Assembly (NCBI GenBank): GCA_010909165.1
Contig: VJWM01000025.1
Span: 2,542,001-2,606,000 of the forward strand
Direction: 5' to 3'
Length of the DNA stretch: 64,000 nt
Source of the DNA: Anthoceros angustus
Lineage: Eukaryota; Streptophyta; Anthocerotopsida; Anthocerotales; Anthocerotaceae
How positions within the stretch are numbered: position 1 is the stretch's first letter; every line of letters starts with the position of its first letter. This document shows, piece by piece, positions 9,721 through 21,092 of the stretch. Under the pieces are notes generated by a model that was not told the origin of the DNA, made no database searches, and saw nothing but the letters and a program-made list of their open reading frames with translations. The translations under genes were made by a program, and so were the position numbers.

Positions 9721-10624
9721 TTGGGTGAATAGGGAGTGACAAGACCGGTGCACGGTAGGAGGGACGTGTTTGGAGGGCCAGATCCGGGTGCTGTAGCACA
9801 AAGAAGGGCGAGTGTACTCACCAAGTAATGTATATGAGTGTGGACAAGTGAAAACAACGCAAGGGAGTGGAAGAGGCGGGGAGGGAGGATAGGAGTGGAG
9901 CAACCAATAGCGCCATGGTCGAGGCAGGGGCAAAAGGCAGAACGGACATGAGGCGGTTGTCAGGGGAGAGAGAAGGAGGGAGGACTTGGAGCCAAACAAC
10001 CCACACCGATAGCAAACATGGGTCCGCGAGCACAAACTCAGAGGCACAAAAGGCACGAGTGCTCAAGGACAAATCGTAAACGACGTGGACGCAAAGTATG
10101 TACGTTATCCGTGACGATATGTATTTATATAAAATAGAATATGATCGTATATCACAGGAAAATATTGTATAATATATGTCGTCATGAATAATACATGTAT
10201 TTTATGAAGAATGTATTTGTACATGTATTTATGTATATGTGTATTCATACGAATATCAGTGAGAACTACTAAGTAAAACTAGGTATTCCATAGGGTAATA
10301 GTAGTAAAAGGAGGAAGGTAGATGGGGAGGAGGTTCGGTACCAAGCCTCCAAAAGTGTTACAAGACTTTTATTGTAACACTTTATATGTTGCAATCTTGT
10401 TGCAATCTTGAGAGACGATAAAAGCACCTCTCACTTCATCTCAACATAATTGCAACACCATTGCAACATGGTTGCAACAAACGCTCCGGTTTGGTTTCCA
10501 AGCCAAAGTGTAACAAGAGGCCCAAAAGTGTTACATGACCCCAAAATTGCAACATAAGTGTTACATCTAGGGGTCCAAATCTTAACATAAAGTGTAACAT
10601 GGGTTGCCATTTCTAGTAGGGTCT

Positions 10625-11730
10625 GTCCTTTCTGTTTCTTCAGTCCTAACCAAATGTCCGCTGTTTGTAGGGGCTGGTGTGTTAGCTGAGCTCCTGGTAG
10701 TCTTACTAGTTTCCTTCAACCAAGTAATAAAATCTCTGCGAAAAGAACAGACTCTAGAACCATGTTCGGTGGACATACACGTGAAGCACATGTGCTTCTC
10801 GTGATACTGCTGTTTCTCTTCGTTAGTGAGTATCTTGAACACCGGCTTCTTGTCCGTAGCATTGGCTGTCTTTCTCCACTTGGATTTGAAAGCTCCTGTA
10901 GACTCCAGATGTTTGTACTTATTAGTACCGTAGTTAATCGCAGCTTTCATGGCCTCACCTAGGGTGCTTGGATTGGTTTGATAGACGTCGGCCCTCATGT
11001 CGAACTTCAGCCCTTCGATGAACTTCTCAATTTTTTGTTCTTTGTCGAGACGTGGCATGACCAGGGTGAGTTGGAGGAAGCTGTCACAGTAGTCCAGTAC
11101 AATTCCTTGCTGGAAGATGGTCTTGAACTGGTAGTATAACTCCTTACGGTGGTTCATTGGCAAGAATTGTTGGAGAAATAGTTGTTTGAAGACACCCCAA
11201 GAGTATACGGAGGGTTCCATCCCCAAGTCCACTTGCTTCTCCCGTTGGCGCCACCACCGGTAAGCGTACCCTTCCAAGCTCATAACACATAACTGAATTT
11301 TTTGAAGGTCATCCTTCTCACTGGCGGCAAGATATTTGTCCATCTTGTCCAGCCAGTTATGCACACTTTGTGCATCCTTGGCGCTGCCGTCGAACATGCT
11401 GGTCTTGATCTTCCTTTGCAACTGCTTGTCCAGTTGCGCTCTGGGCTTGAACATCGTTTCTTCACCTTCTCCCAACTCTGAGGTAGTCCTACCCTTTTGG
11501 CTCTCCAGGTGTTCATACCGCAACAACTGTAACCGCCTGACCAATGCCCGGATATCCTTATTATCTTTCTCACCAGGTAGGAGCCCGACTACCAATTTTC
11601 GAATAGCTTCTTCGTCCTCACCATGGCTTGGCAGTTCACTGGCCCTGACCGGCAGTTCCTGATCTCTCCGCCTCGGGTCTTCTACACTCGGCAGCCAGGT
11701 TGTTGGGATGGTGAAGGATGCTTCTTCCAT
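10625..11730 (-). CDS. Element A Gag (capsid and CCHC nucleocapsid)
   Basis: Open frame from ATG at 11730. A charged N-terminal part is followed by a capsid-like retrotransposon Gag domain ([69 protein letters not shown]) and a nucleocapsid zinc knuckle CFTCMSTEHGSRVC that fits CX2CX4HX4C. Gag packages the element RNA. The natural reading frame continues into protease but is cut at 10622 by the CACTA-like insertion, after which it runs into transposon DNA and soon stops. Upstream (11,731-12,400, minus strand) further Gag-like sequence can be read, with VKAIKKVEERVGEGQTMLER-like coiled coil, interrupted by stops and frame changes, so the true start may lie further 5'. Confidence 0.88.
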
Positions 11731-12762
11731 TGACCAAGATGGTTGCTACAAATGCACCGGTGGGGGAGTCGGTGTATTTGGTACAGGGACCGCTAGAGCC
11801 TGCAGCACTCCTTCTAGGTGCCGTTCAAGCATGGTTTGTCCTTCTCCGACTCGCTCCTCCACCTTCTTGATGGCTTTGACACTCTTCAACTTCAGCTCCT
11901 GTCGCACCAACCTGCAGATAATTCCTCACAACTCTTCTCCACATGTACACCGCAGGACTTGGTGCGTCGTTCAACTTCTTGCAAGATGCCGCCCGCTACT
12001 GCAGGTGCATTGGTTTGGACACCTCCAGCTCATCTGTGCATGCGATCTATCTCTCCTTCCGTCATGTGCAAGGTCATCTGAGATCCTCTCTTCCTCGGCC
12101 TGTGGCGTACTCCACACCTTCACCCTGGTCTCTAATGACCGTTTCTCTCCCACCTAGGCTCGACTCCTCCCAATCTGTGGTTTGTTGGAGACGCTGGATG
12201 AGCTGGGCCCTCCGCCGGCGTTGTCCCTCACTTTCTCCTTCCGGTTCGCGTCCCAACACGTTCATGCTGGTGAGGCGGTCTTCACATGGGCGGGCTGCAT
12301 TCCTGCGATGCACTCGGTTGCCAATGCTGCCTATGAGGTTGCCTTCTTCACTGCTGCTGGAAATTCGCCTCCTGATGTCCCGTTGGCTAACAAAATCGCT
12401 CATCCTTGCTGTTGTATGACAGATCGAATTCTGTGGGACTTCCCTTTAGATCTCTTACAATGATGGTGCTGGGAAATCAACGGTTCAACCGCCAGACGGC
12501 TTCAACTTTGTTCCAGCACTTACAGCACAGATGCAACGGATGGTGGCGATGGCATTGGAGAGGCCAAATGGCAGGTTCTAGTGCCTGGCGTTCCCTTCTA
12601 CCTTCGCTCTTTTCTCCGTCTCTCTTGCTGGTCCTTCGAAATGGAGGCGTGTTGTAGATGCGTTACCCTTCAGCATCTCGAACCATTCTCTTCTAAGCCC
12701 AAGCCACACCAATCTGGTCCCCGATTTCCTGATCCAGAGATAGCAAAGTGGCTCGATGCAAA
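11731..12762 (-). other. Element A leader and degraded Gag N-terminal region
   Basis: DNA between the 5' LTR and the main gag frame. A minus-strand frame at 12074-12403 (MSDFVSQRDIRRRISSSSEE... and RRRAQLIQRLQQTTDWEESS) and a short coiled-coil stretch at about 11,770-11,895 are probably remains of the Gag N-terminus. I see no canonical initiator-Met tRNA primer-binding site next to the 5' LTR. Confidence 0.5.
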
Positions 12763-13043
12763 TGTCACGTCTCGATCCTGTTGAGCGTGAACTCTAGTTG
12801 GAGTACGAATAGCTACATTCTGAGCGTGTCTTGGTCTCTTGTACATGGAGCGGGGTTCTGTCAAGAACCCCATTTCAACTACTTAATTACCTTCTGGTTA
12901 ATGTCGAAGCCCGCGTATCCTACACCATCTCGGAATGTCCACGTTTCTGACCTAAGAACGGGGTGGTACGTGAAGCTATCTTCGTCGTAGCCCTCTCGAA
13001 GGGAATGCATGGCTGGTGAAGATGCCATGGATCACTTATGACA
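12763..13043 (-). repeat. 5' LTR of element A
   Basis: 281 bp, from TGTCACGTCTC to ATGACA, matching 6137-6417 and followed by the TSD TCGTA at 13044-13048. On the minus strand it is the upstream LTR and would hold the element promoter. Confidence 0.92.
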
Positions 13044-13048
13044 TCGTA

Positions 13049-13380
13049 GCTGTCCAGCGGGCACGTACTGCTAGTGAGGCTTGATCGAGATCATGATCCG
13101 TCCGTTCTCGGGCGATCCCGATCTCGATCAGGCCTACTCAATCTCCCAAATCCCGCCAGCCTGCTCCTTACCTTTTCCTTGTTGTCGGCATCATAAACTC
13201 GTAATTTTTTACACATTCGGCATTTTAAGTATAGTAATTTTTGGATTTCTAACTTTTTAATTTAAATTAATTAACGCTGGATCACCCCTCGGGGTATGCT
13301 AGTAAGAAAGGGCCCTTGAACACTCTCTCATCTAAGAGCTGCACAAGTTGCTTTCTAACCCGAGGATACAATATATATAA
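13049..13380. other. Intergenic
   Basis: GC-richer start (cgggcgatcccgatctcgatc, with local inverted 'gatcgagatcatgatc' motifs near 13,080-13,130), then AT-rich. No gene seen. Confidence 0.4.
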
Positions 13381-13700
13381 TTGAGTGTGCCAATTTTACG
13401 AAAATTGTTGATTTTACGGACTTTGCGGGAAGATTTTACTTTCATCACCTTTTTCTCCACAAAATCAAAGGACCCTATGGAGCATAACATTAAAGTTAGT
13501 CTCAATGAGCTAATTAAGCTCAACAAAAAGAAGGCAAGAAGCGGCGGCAGTGCCATGCATAAAGTAGTTGGCGCTCGATAAGCCAAGTAAGCTCAACAAA
13601 AAGAGGGCAAGAAGCAAAGGTGATGATCATGACTAAGCAACTGTTGACTGTCTAAATGATCTAATCAAGCTTAATAAAGAGGGGTGCCAATATGGTTTGG
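13381..13700 (+). pseudogene. Diverged relic of the 25-residue tandem-repeat gene family (copy 1)
   Basis: This is homologous to the better copies at 16,412, 33,452 and 34,350. The lead-in (TLREDFTFITFFSTKSKDPMEHN) is followed by a single repeat core (LNELIKLNKKKARSGGS) and KVVGAR, then a stop. Beyond it 'aagctcaacaaaaagagggc' and 'gatctaatcaagcttaataa' show further decayed repeat units. Family unknown. Confidence 0.6.
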
Positions 13701-16276
13701 TGCTCACTTTAGTGAGAAACAGGTGAAACGCTCTTATTTTGTCCTCACACATGTCTACAATTATATAAAATTCATTTCTTCTCCAAACTTTCTGATTGTT
13801 TTTACAGTCATAGTTATGTCTATTGTTTCCATAGAGTTAAAATTAAATAAATCATAAGGTATTAACATATAATTTTAAAAAATCAACTTGAAAAGAACAA
13901 TGTGCTATGAAGCTGCTCCAGCTCAGGTCTCAGCTTTACGGGGAAATGGATGACTCTGTTTGCTTTCGCGATTGGGTACAAATACACAAGCAGGGTGTAG
14001 GTCAAGAAGGCCGTGCTACCCTCGTTAAACTACCTGTTTCTTGGTTTCGCTATTCTAGACGTTGGTTTCGGGATTCTACTGGGGGTTAGTTGGGGTCGGT
14101 TGCGTTTCTTTTCTATTTTTTCAACGTAAAAATAGGCATTAACCCTATTTAACCATCCTAAGCTATTTATCTTATCCATTATTTCCTATCCATTATTTCA
14201 GCTGACTTATAATCCGGAATACCCTTACCTCCCAGGGTTCCCGCCGCCTGGCGGTATCCGGCTATGGTAGCTTCGGCTTTGAGGTGGTCGTGTGTGGATG
14301 ACATGAATGGCGTGGCTCATCGTCGACTGTTTCACAATATCCCCATGGGACTGGTATTTTGCCACTCTTTTTCGGGGAACGGGCCCGCCAGTGGGCGCGC
14401 TCGTTCTTGAGCCGCGGGTGAAGATATCCTAGACAACCACCTTGTTTCTACGCTTTCGCAAGACATTGGAGTAAGCAGGAGGCAAATCGATCGAGCCCTA
14501 TGTCATGACTCAAGAGGTCATTGTTTTGCGAAGTCTGAATAATTTAAGTTATGAGGCCAACTCCATAGAGGCCTATTAGATACTAATTTAAGTATATTAA
14601 GTAATAATTTGCAAAGTGAGTTACAAAACTGAAAGAAACCAATGCGAAGAAAGCTCAATGGAACAAGTTAATTATAATTGATTGGAATGTGAGGGATTCA
14701 ACGAAATTGTAATTCATTGAATGTGGTTACTGAAGACTATGTAATCTTAATAAATTTCACATGAAGCTTGATTGTTGACTATATTGTTAAAAAACATTTG
14801 ATAGGATGCTACAAAAACATTTTTTCAGTAGAAAATAGGCATTCTTTTGAAAGTTCTCACATCTTAGTCAAGTGTGACAAAGATAATAGATATGTAATTA
14901 ATGTAGTGATGAGACGTCTGTGATATAGTGACTTTGTGATGTCCACACAGTTGACAAGCACGTCCTGAAGACAAATGCTTGTGAAACCCCATTTTACATA
15001 CCAGAAGATGCTCAGACGGTCAACAGAGAGACTTTGAGGGATGATGTTTTCACAAACGTAGTCACAGACTCGTCTCATGCATCTGGGGGTGCCCAGAGAT
15101 GAGTGGGGGTGCTTCTTTGAAGAAGAATGCCTGCACAAACTCGCTGTATTCCGTTAGCAAACTCGAGCTAACCAGTGCCCATATGAGAAAAGTGAGGCCA
15201 AAGTTTTCGCAAAATACTCAGCCAATTGTAACCATCTTGGTACCATCTGATACAGCTCAACGAGAGGAACATAATGAGACCAAGCATGTATTTTTTTGAG
15301 TCACTATAACAACGGAACGTGGGCCTAAAGTAATTTTGCAACTTTAGAAAGCAGGGTCAATTTCTCACCAAATATTAGCCAATTGTGACTGTTTTGGTAC
15401 CATCTAATAGAGCTTAACAAGAGGAGCACGAAGATGCCATGCCTGTTATTTCTTGGAGCACTTGAATGGTTATATGTGAAAGAAAGAGTTGAGTTGTAGG
15501 TACGTATACTAGTCTCTAAATTAAATTGGAACTTTGTACACGTGTATCACGTCACATTTGCTTAGAGTGAACAATCCAGTGCTGTGTATTGAAAGCAATG
15601 TTGGAGCAAAACTCCAAGCGCAAAGCCTTCTCAAAACAGGGTGCTGGCTCTCAAGTGTGCACAGTTGGGTTGACACAAGACTTGAAGAAACTACAGTGCT
15701 CCCCAAGCGGTTTGTACAGCAATAGATTTTGTAAACACACACTGAGTAGGCATTGAGCAGGACCTCATGTAGTCAAGCTATGCAGGTCGTGGAGTGTGTG
15801 CCAATAAGCACCTCCAAAAATGGAAGAATGACATGCAAATCTAGATGTAGAAGGATTGGAAAGGCAACAGAGTGTTTGACAGATCTAGATTTGATTACGA
15901 TTATTTCATCACACCTTAGAGCAAGCTGGAGCTACCTTCATCATGTGGAAGTGGGCAGCAACAAGGCCTGACCTCTTTCTCGTAAATCTTTGCAGTGAGC
16001 TTGCACAATGGCACACAAATGCTACAGCTCTTATTTCTTTTGCAGCCAAACTCTGGAATTGGAGTATATCTCAAGCTAGACATGGTGTTTTGGTTCGAGG
16101 AATGTAGCCAGCACTGATTAATGACGGACTCAGAAGACAGATAAGCAAGTTTGGTAGATTAGCTGCAGGCCAGTGAAGGATGCCACGTGGTGCTTTAATC
16201 CTTGACGGAGCAGGATGGTCTTTAGTAACCGCTTTCCAATTAATTACGATTTCTTTTCACCGGACCCTCGGGTCCT
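13701..16276. other. Intergenic repeat-derived DNA, no gene recognised
   Basis: Mostly AT-rich. At about 14,385-14,530 there is a segment (gagccgcgggtgaagatatcc, acattggagtaagcaggagg, gatcgagccct) that aligns with the block at 32,260-32,340, so it is a diverged copy of a dispersed repeat. At about 15,180-15,270 and 15,350-15,430 two related segments occur (agccaattgtaaccatcttg and agccaattgtgactgttttg, then gtaccatct and agctcaacgagagga), a short imperfect direct repeat. No protein family was recognised. Confidence 0.45.
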
Positions 16277-16915
16277 ACTATATCTGTAGTCTTCACGATA
16301 TGAGTTCATACATACGTACGTAGTCTTTAGCATAGGAGACTTTCACAAGACCATTACTAAAGTATTATTGACATATTTCATCTGCAAGAATATAGTGCAT
16401 ATAATTTTCTTTTGCCAACTTTGCAAGAATTGTTTGATTTGCGGACTTTGCAGGAAGTTTTCACTTTCATCTACTTTTTCTCCATAAAGTCGAAGGACCC
16501 TATGGAGCATGATGTAAATATTAGTCTTGATGAGCTAATTAAGCTCAACAAAAAGAAGGCAAGAAGCTGCGGCGGTGACATGCGTAAAGTAGTTGGTGCC
16601 AACCTTGATGAACTAAGGTCGGTAAAGGAAGGCAAGTGGTGGCTACAATGACCATGGAGCAGCTAGTGCCAACATCGATGAACTAATTAAGTTGAACAAA
16701 AGGAAGGCAGGAGCTGGCTCCGCTCACCATGGAGCAGCAAGTGCCAACTTCGATGAACTATTGAAGTTGAATAAAAAGAAGGCAGGAGGTGGCTACGTTG
16801 ACCATGGAACAGCTAGTGCCAACCTTGATGAAGTAATTAAGCTCAACAAAAAGAAGGCTGGAGGTGCCTACGGTGACCATGGAGCAACTAGTGTTGCAAC
16901 TAGTTTAGGGTCTGC
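16277..16915 (+). CDS. 25-residue tandem-repeat family gene (copy 2, frame-disrupted)
   Basis: The upstream block 16,277-16,440 (gtcttcacgatatgagttca, catacgtacgtagtctttag, gcatataattttcttttgcc) is almost identical to those at 28,705, 33,325 and 34,225 and may be a shared promoter or leader. The reading frame opens at 16,412 (MPTLQELFDLRTLQEVFTFI) and enters repeats of the form (A)N-[LIF]-DELIKLNKKKAGGGYGDHGA. An indel near 16,620 breaks the frame; it reopens at about 16,650 and runs through three more units before chimeric DNA begins at about 16,915. Known homologs: none recalled. The conserved hydrophobic/lysine pattern and synonymous differences between units suggest the repeat was once selected as protein. 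Confidence 0.5.
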
Positions 16916-16916
16916 G

Positions 16917-18800
16917 CCTTTTCAACTTTGACCAACAAAGTTTAGGGTCAACACCTAGGTTGACCCTTTTCAACTAGTTTAGGGTCTGCGCACGACACTG
17001 GCTACAGCGCCCACGCTAAGAGGCCCAGACTGGAGTAAGAAATTCCATGTTTTCGTTGATGTTTCAGCATTTGCAATCGGATCGGTCCTTAGCCAGCGGG
17101 ATGAGAAGAAGAAGGATTTCCCGATCTACTATGCCGGCACAACTAACGGACGCGGAACGAAAGTATACCACCACGGAGCGCGAAGCACTGGGAATGATTT
17201 ACTCGGTCAGGAAATTCAGACACTACCTCCTCTCATATGAGTTTGTGTTTCACGTTGATCACTTTGCCTTGAAACACCTTGTGAATAAACCTGACCTTTC
17301 GGGACGGATAGCCCGTTGGATCCTACTGCTCCAGGAGTTTTCTTTCACAGTAGAAACGAGAGAGGGCAGGAAGCATGTCAACGCCGACTTCATATCCCGC
17401 TTGAAGACAGGAACGGTGGAGCGAAACCAGGAAGATGATTTTCCCGATGAGACATTGTTTTCAGCGAAGGTCGAAAGCAAACAGGCGAAGACCAGTTCGG
17501 AAGGAAATAAGGGTGGAGAGCCAGCATCGATTGAGAAGGGGAGGAGAGGTTCCACAAGACCAACATATCAGGAGATTTATGATTATCTCGGCACGGGTCA
17601 AATCCCTTCACATCTTCCCAAAGCACAGAAACAGGCGCTCGTCCACTACTCAAGACCACTTAGACACGCAAGACGAACTTATACCGAGTAGGTCCAGATG
17701 GCAGGGAGCGGTTATGGGTACGCATCAAGCAAGGGTAGCATCGAGCTCATTACACGAGGGAGGCGGGGGCCATTATGCCGCGCATGTCACTTGCAGGAAA
17801 ATTCTGGAGGCTGGCTATTGGTGGCCTACCATGTACAAGGATGCCAAGGAATTCGTAAAGCGCTGTGACGTCAAAGAGTCGGCAAGCCAACCGCCACAAC
17901 CCAATGGCCCCTTGTTCCCATACTTGCACTGGCACCATTCGAGAAATGGGGGATCGATTTTGTCGGGCCCATCCATTAAAACAAAGACCCGCCAAAACCA
18001 AGACATACATCAGCCAGATTACCGACACGGAGGATGGTAAAGCGCCGGTGGATTCGCGAACGTGGCTGTTCTCGCTTGAGCAAATCATCACTAGATATGG
18101 CTGCCCATTGGAGCTGGTCAGTGATAGAGGTACGCATTTCGTCAATCAGGTAATCTCTAATATGACCAGTCACTTCAATGTTGATCACAGGAAGACCACT
18201 CCCTACAACCCAAAGGCCAATGGGCTGACCGAAAAGGCAAACGGCTTGTTGTGCAAGATTCACCAAGCTCACGGCTATGCGATGATCGATATGAAATCGC
18301 TAAGCACTTTGGGCATACCGAACATGGAAAGGTGACAACGCAGCTCAGACATTACATATGGACACTCACCGTCATGCCAATAGAGTTCGAAGTACCCACC
18401 CTCAGAGTACGAGAAACAAGTCGAATGCCGGTGGAGGAAAGCCAATTGGAGAGGTTGGTTGGATTCGTAAGACACACGGAAGACAGAGAACAAGCACTAC
18501 AAGTTATGCGGGATGTTCAGCAGAGAAGGAAGGAATGGCATGATAAGCGACTGAAGCGCCAAGAGTATGTTGTTCCTGGGGACCTGGCTCTATTGTATGA
18601 TAACCGATACATGCATTTTCCAGGTAAGTTACATTTAAGGTGGATGGGACCCTACAAAGTTTTGGAGGTTTTCGACAACGGATCTATCCAGCTGCAGCAG
18701 TTGAATGGATCGCCCCTGCCAACTAGAGTCAACGGTTGGCGAGTTAAAAAGTATTACCAATAAGTTGGCGAGGACGCCAACAAATGAGAAGGGGAGTATG
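16917..18800 (+). mobile_element. Ty3/gypsy element C, 3' portion (RNase H, integrase)
   Basis: The element starts abruptly, without a 5' LTR, gag or RT. First comes RNase H (about 17,047-17,400: LTDAERKYTTTEREALGMIY, FRHYLLSYEFVFHVDHFALK, HVNADFISRL). Integrase follows in pieces in different frames: the zinc-binding region, the catalytic core with WGIDFVGPI, LVSDRGTHF and GLTEKANG, and a C-terminal part (QRRKEWHDKRLKRQEYVVPG, GKLHLRWMGPYKVLEVFDNG) ending at 18,763. AGAAGGGGAG at about 18,787-18,796 is a likely purine tract, and the 3' LTR probably begins at TGTGGAAGACCACA (18,799). The RNase H type (FHVDHFALKHLVN) differs clearly from A, B and D, so this is a second gypsy lineage. Internal deletions make it defective. 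Confidence 0.85.
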
Positions 18801-20130
18801 TGGAAGACCACATATACACTAACCCTCTCTGAAGTGTCGGGATGAACGATTTTTTTTGTTTTGGGAGTGTTTGTATAGCAAAGTGCTTTGAGAATCGCCT
18901 GGGTAAGGTCTTTTATACGAGAATGGTCCTTGGCCCTTGGGATAATAATTTTTTTTTTTGAACCTTAGGTTTTCGAATTTTGATAGGTAGGTCGGAGATA
19001 GAGTCCTTGGGTTTTGGTGATTTTAGAAATAAGAAAGTGTCTATATATGTTAGGGGTGCCTACACCGCCACAGCGCAGCCGGGAGGTAGTGCCCACCACG
19101 GTGGTCAAGAACGGACGCACTGTGGGGAGTTTACAACCCTAGTGGCGAGCGGGCGCCGATGCTGAGCGCAATCGAGACGACACACCCAAAGACCGCGAGG
19201 TCGCAATTTCCGTGTGAGCGAGCCGCAGAAGCCGGGCCGCGATGCAACCGCTCGTGAGTCTCGCTTGCAGGTGGACGACGCTACGTGGCGCACGGCAGGA
19301 GGAAACCAGCGGGCGGCGCGAAGGAGGAAAAGAGACGCTGAGGCAAGAGCGCCAGCAAGAGCGAGTGGAGGAGACGCGAGGGTGGTGTCCCTTTTCGACC
19401 AGCGGGAGGGTGGGTTCTTTTCTGAAGAAACAAGGAGAAGGAGATGGCGCCGAGTCAGGGCCAAATTTTACTCATGCAAAGGGCCCAACATGGACCATCG
19501 GAAGGTGAGAGCGGCAGCCCGTGCAGGAGCCGGGTCCGGAATTTATGGAGAAGAAATGGTGTTACCAAAGATTGGTGCAAGAGTGCGCCGCAATTGAGAA
19601 CCAAGTTGCAAGAGGGAGAGGAAGAGGCCGCAAACTGGATTTGGGACTCTTTCGAGCAGAAGGGCGAGAAGCATCGAGGATGGAAGCTTGGTAATTGACC
19701 CCGAGAAAGAAGACCACGAGGCTGCAGCGGCTGCGCTCATGAAGCCTGGAGAAGTGAGAGTGAACAATGGATGGGTGACTCGCCAACTCGTGTCTCACCG
19801 TGGGATTAGCCAAGTGGATTTTGTGTTTCGCAATCGGAAGTTGGATCATATGGCGGACCACTTCGGTCTTTCTTCATGAGGTGGTTAAAGGTACACAATC
19901 GATTGGGGCGGATGATCTTTGAAAGAGCCTGTGAGGAGAGGCGAATTTGCTCTCCCTTCCCTCGGCCCTCCTTGATTTCACCTTTTCTAATTCATGTGTT
20001 CGCGCATTAGGGTGTCTAACGGAGTTGAAGTCGGTCCGCCTTCATAGCCGGAAACCGGTGGAACCCAAGGTAGAGGAGGAGGAGTGTAAGGAAGATTAGG
20101 AAGGATTCCGGTTGGGAATCGCCTCCTAGA
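18801..20130. other. Probable 3' LTR start of element C followed by GC-rich DNA
   Basis: The stretch after the purine tract contains poly-T runs and tttatacgag. From about 19,050 the DNA is GC-rich with overlapping frames in several phases, rich in Arg, Glu and Gly (for example 19,214-19,597). I could not find a partner LTR and recognise no protein family here. Confidence 0.35.
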
Positions 20131-20138
20131 AGATTCGG

Positions 20139-21092
20139 ATGAAGGTGGGGAGGTTTCAAGGGCAAGAAGCGGAGGGCGCGGAGAACGGGAAGGAAGGACA
20201 CAGAAGAGGAACCCACACACACCTAGGGTCACCAGTCGAAATCAGCAGGAACGCGAGTGAAGGAGGAGAAAATAAAGGAAGCGACAAGTTGTGCCTCTCC
20301 TGTGGGGAGGAGTCGCCGCTAGGAGAGATTGGAGCGGATGAGGAAGTTGTGGCAAACCAACCCCTAGAAGAAGAGGGGTTAGTTTCGATAGCCAAGTCCG
20401 ACGGAGCTCCGAACATTTTGGCGACATTTCACCGACCGTCCTACCGGCAAGTGGAGAGTGACACCGTCAAGGCGAGAATTGTTGTGGAAGGAATGGGCAC
20501 GGGCAGCCCAATGGAATCAGCCCGACTTCGCCATGGCTCAGACGCAGGCGGATCTCCTCGACCAGGCAGCCATGGCTCTCACCTGGCTGAGTGTGCAGGG
20601 CCAACAGGAAAAGTTGCTCAAGGAGAAGTTGGAGAGCCTGGAAGGCGAGAACAAGGTGGCAGAGGAGCGCAGACGGGAATGCGAGGCGGCCCTATGCAAG
20701 GCACAGGAGCAGCTAAGGCCATGTCCACCCAACAGGAGGCCTTAGTGAATCAGGTCAAGGGGGCGCATGCCACAATCGAGGAGCTTCAAGATGAGGTCTC
20801 GCGAGCCCAGGAACAAATGGAAACAATGGCGCCCGAGAAATTCAAGAAGTCATGGAGAGATATAAGCGAGAGAGAGATGAAGCTAGGGCGAGTCAAGAGA
20901 GAGGTGGCCAAACCAAGAAGGCGAGCCACGAACCGCAGAGTCAAGCCACCACCGTGGAAACTACCACCACGGTGGCTAAACCGCCACCGCCAAGGAGGAA
21001 CCGAGGTGGGGAAGTCACCGACAGAGCGCCGCAGTGGGGATACGATCCTCGAATCCAAGGCGCCCGGTGATTGTCCACGGGAGGAGAGGTAA
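20139..21092 (+). other. Unidentified GC-rich coding-like region with coiled coil
   Basis: The 317-codon frame is Gly/Arg/Glu-rich. In its middle the best protein-like sequence lies in the overlapping frame 20458-20745, a strong heptad pattern (LSVQGQQEKLLKEKLESLEG, NKVAEERRRECEAALCKAQE). The heptads continue in the first frame after about 20,720 (QQEALVNQVKGAHATIEELQ, DEVSRAQEQMETM). One indel near 20,720 would join the two into a long coiled coil. This could be a retroelement Gag-like protein or a host gene relic; no family is recognised. Confidence 0.35.

Larger units (their letters stand above)
7842..10621. mobile_element. CACTA-like (En/Spm-type) non-autonomous DNA transposon nested in element A
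   Basis: Terminal inverted repeats begin CCCTACTAGAAATGGCA and continue as RCCCATGTTACA, giving 29 bp with one mismatch (7842-7870 and 10593-10621). They resemble the CACTACAAGAAA ends of plant CACTA elements. The flanking bases are TCT on both sides (7839-7841 and 10622-10624), the 3-bp duplication expected for this superfamily. Subterminal regions are dense in TGTTACA/TGTAACA and GTTGCAA motifs in both orientations, as in CACTA subterminal arrays. No transposase-like frame is visible, so it depends on a partner. The interior holds an AT microsatellite, a polypurine tract and a tandem repeat of roughly 110-150 bp. Removing it with one TSD copy leaves gag and protease in one uninterrupted frame. 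Confidence 0.88.
6137..13043 (-). mobile_element. Ty3/gypsy LTR retrotransposon A with nested DNA transposon
   Basis: The element is bounded by two 281-bp LTRs (6137-6417 and 12763-13043) and flanked on both sides by the same five bases, TCGTA (6132-6136 and 13044-13048). This proves the ends and a single integration event. Reading on the minus strand, the order is 5' LTR, leader, gag (CCHC knuckle), protease, reverse transcriptase, purine tract, 3' LTR. RNase H and integrase are absent: the frame goes from the end of RT almost straight to the purine tract, and about 120 codons between protease and RT are also missing. It is therefore a defective, internally deleted copy. Its gag and RT are close relatives of the elements at 22.5-27.3 kb and 59.6-64 kb. 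A CACTA-like element sits inside it at 7842-10621. Confidence 0.93.

Noticed and set aside
12680-12762. Initiator-methionine tRNA primer-binding site next to the 5' LTR of element A
   Set aside because: The minus-strand sequence after the LTR (TTTGCATCGAGCCACTTTGC) does not match the usual TGGTATCAGAGC; no primer tRNA can be assigned by eye.
16895-16995. TTTAGGG occurrences that look like plant telomere repeats
   Set aside because: Three isolated copies inside 'agtttagggtc' units, not tandem; part of a short local duplication (caactagtttagggtctgcg), not an interstitial telomere.
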